From Ferirhizobium litorale (GTDB lineage: Bacteria > Pseudomonadota > Alphaproteobacteria > Rhizobiales > Rhizobiaceae): 64,000 nucleotides of DNA. Where the stretch lies: positions 496,001-560,000 of the forward strand of contig JALDYZ010000002.1 in NCBI GenBank assembly GCA_030028905.1, written 5' to 3'. Under the pieces are notes generated by a model, which was not told the DNA's origin, searched no databases, and saw only the letters and a list, made by a program, of their open reading frames with translations. Below, one piece after another: positions 63,647 to 64,000 of the stretch (the first letter of the stretch is position 1; each line of letters begins with the position of its first letter). Both the position numbers and the translations under genes were made by a program.

Positions 63647-64000
63647 ATGACCAACACTGTACTGAAGCCCGATTGGGCTGGATCGACACTGCGGCTTGAC
63701 CCGTCGCGCTTTCCCCAGCAGGTAACCTACGCGTTGCACGGTGCTTCCGGTGATGTCACGATAACGATCGACGAGCGCGGCGCCGTGCTGCGCAAGATCC
63801 TCCCCTCGAGCGGCCTGCCGCTTTCCATCGCGATGCCTGCCCGCGCTTTCCGCGGCGTCGCGGCCAGGGCGATCGACCATGGCGACGGACACGTCACGGT
63901 GACACTGGAACTGCATCACGACGATCCCGACCTCTGCATCCCGCTGCTGGTCGCGCACGACCTGTGCGACATCGCCGCCGACTGGCGCAGCTGGGCCGAT
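63647..64000 (+). CDS. DUF6101-like hypothetical protein (3' partial)
   Basis: The first 118 codons of a gene that runs out of the window. The N-terminus (MTNTVLKPDWAGSTLRLDPSRFPQQVTYALHGASG) and the following VTITIDERGAVLRKILPSSGLPLSIAMPARAFRGVAARA resemble an uncharacterised rhizobial family that I believe is DUF6101. No signal peptide. A CAAGGATG stretch precedes the ATG. Function unknown. Confidence 0.75.
   Translation, partial: MTNTVLKPDWAGSTLRLDPSRFPQQVTYALHGASGDVTITIDERGAVLRKILPSSGLPLSIAMPARAFRGVAARAIDHGDGHVTVTLELHHDDPDLCIPLLVAHDLCDIAADWRSWAD

Overview
The window looks like chromosomal DNA of an alphaproteobacterium of the Rhizobiaceae (Ensifer/Sinorhizobium/Rhizobium/Shinella type). 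The reasons are the high GC content, the aa3 cytochrome oxidase cluster (coxB-coxA-ctaB-small ORF-ctaG-coxC-DUF983-surf1) followed by ispH-thrB-rnhA, a BioMNY biotin transporter, three BA14K-family proteins, an IalB-family protein, a RibBX-type riboflavin protein, and an intergenic element that I recognise as RIME1-like. The species cannot be fixed from the sequence alone. I saw no tRNA, rRNA, CRISPR array, phage or transposase gene.

Layout. 1-4.3 kb: the end of a PAS-GGDEF-EAL protein, YqgE, a DsbD-type domain protein, a peroxiredoxin and a Dabb protein. 4.4-14.3 kb, almost all on the minus strand: rnhA, thrB, a low-GC orphan on the plus strand, ispH and the whole aa3 oxidase and assembly cluster. 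A perfect FNR/FixK box lies just upstream of coxB. 14.6-24.1 kb: ialB-like, tldD, a polysaccharide deacetylase, pdxH, a lipoprotein, a DnaJ-like protein, fabI, a histidine phosphatase, an exported epoxide hydrolase and a DUF1344 protein. 24.5-31.4 kb: aroC, ribBX, a sulfotransferase-like protein, a YcaQ-type DNA glycosylase, bioMNY and a thioesterase. 31.6-36 kb: a histone-deacetylase-like protein coupled to xseB, then a pirin and dxs.

36-42.4 kb is an accessory-looking block between dxs and tlyA: YceI with cytochrome b561, a subclass B3 metallo-beta-lactamase, an amidohydrolase broken by one in-frame amber codon, an ArsR-SRPBCC-GFA operon whose promoter carries a 20-bp operator between -35 and -10, and a DUF4424 protein. 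42.5-48.4 kb: tlyA, an RNA methyltransferase, an O-methyltransferase-like enzyme, and an acyl-CoA dehydrogenase/enoyl-CoA hydratase pair behind a LiuR-like operator. 48.7-52.2 kb: three BA14K genes, a GH25 lysozyme, the RIME1-like element and a cupin.

52.2-54.9 kb holds the most interesting arrangement: a Rieske oxygenase and reductase pair (gbcA-gbcB type, glycine betaine demethylation) preceded by a full cobalamin riboswitch and a hairpin that covers the gbcA ribosome binding site. This suggests that betaine demethylation is turned on when vitamin B12 is low. 55-64 kb: a conserved hypothetical, a degenerate GGDEF protein, Sua5/TsaC, a D-2-hydroxyglutarate-dehydrogenase-like flavoprotein coupled to a ModE-N-like regulator, a tandem duplication of a small secreted cysteine protein together with its palindromic upstream region, a six-repeat DUF1217 protein, and the start of a DUF6101-like gene.
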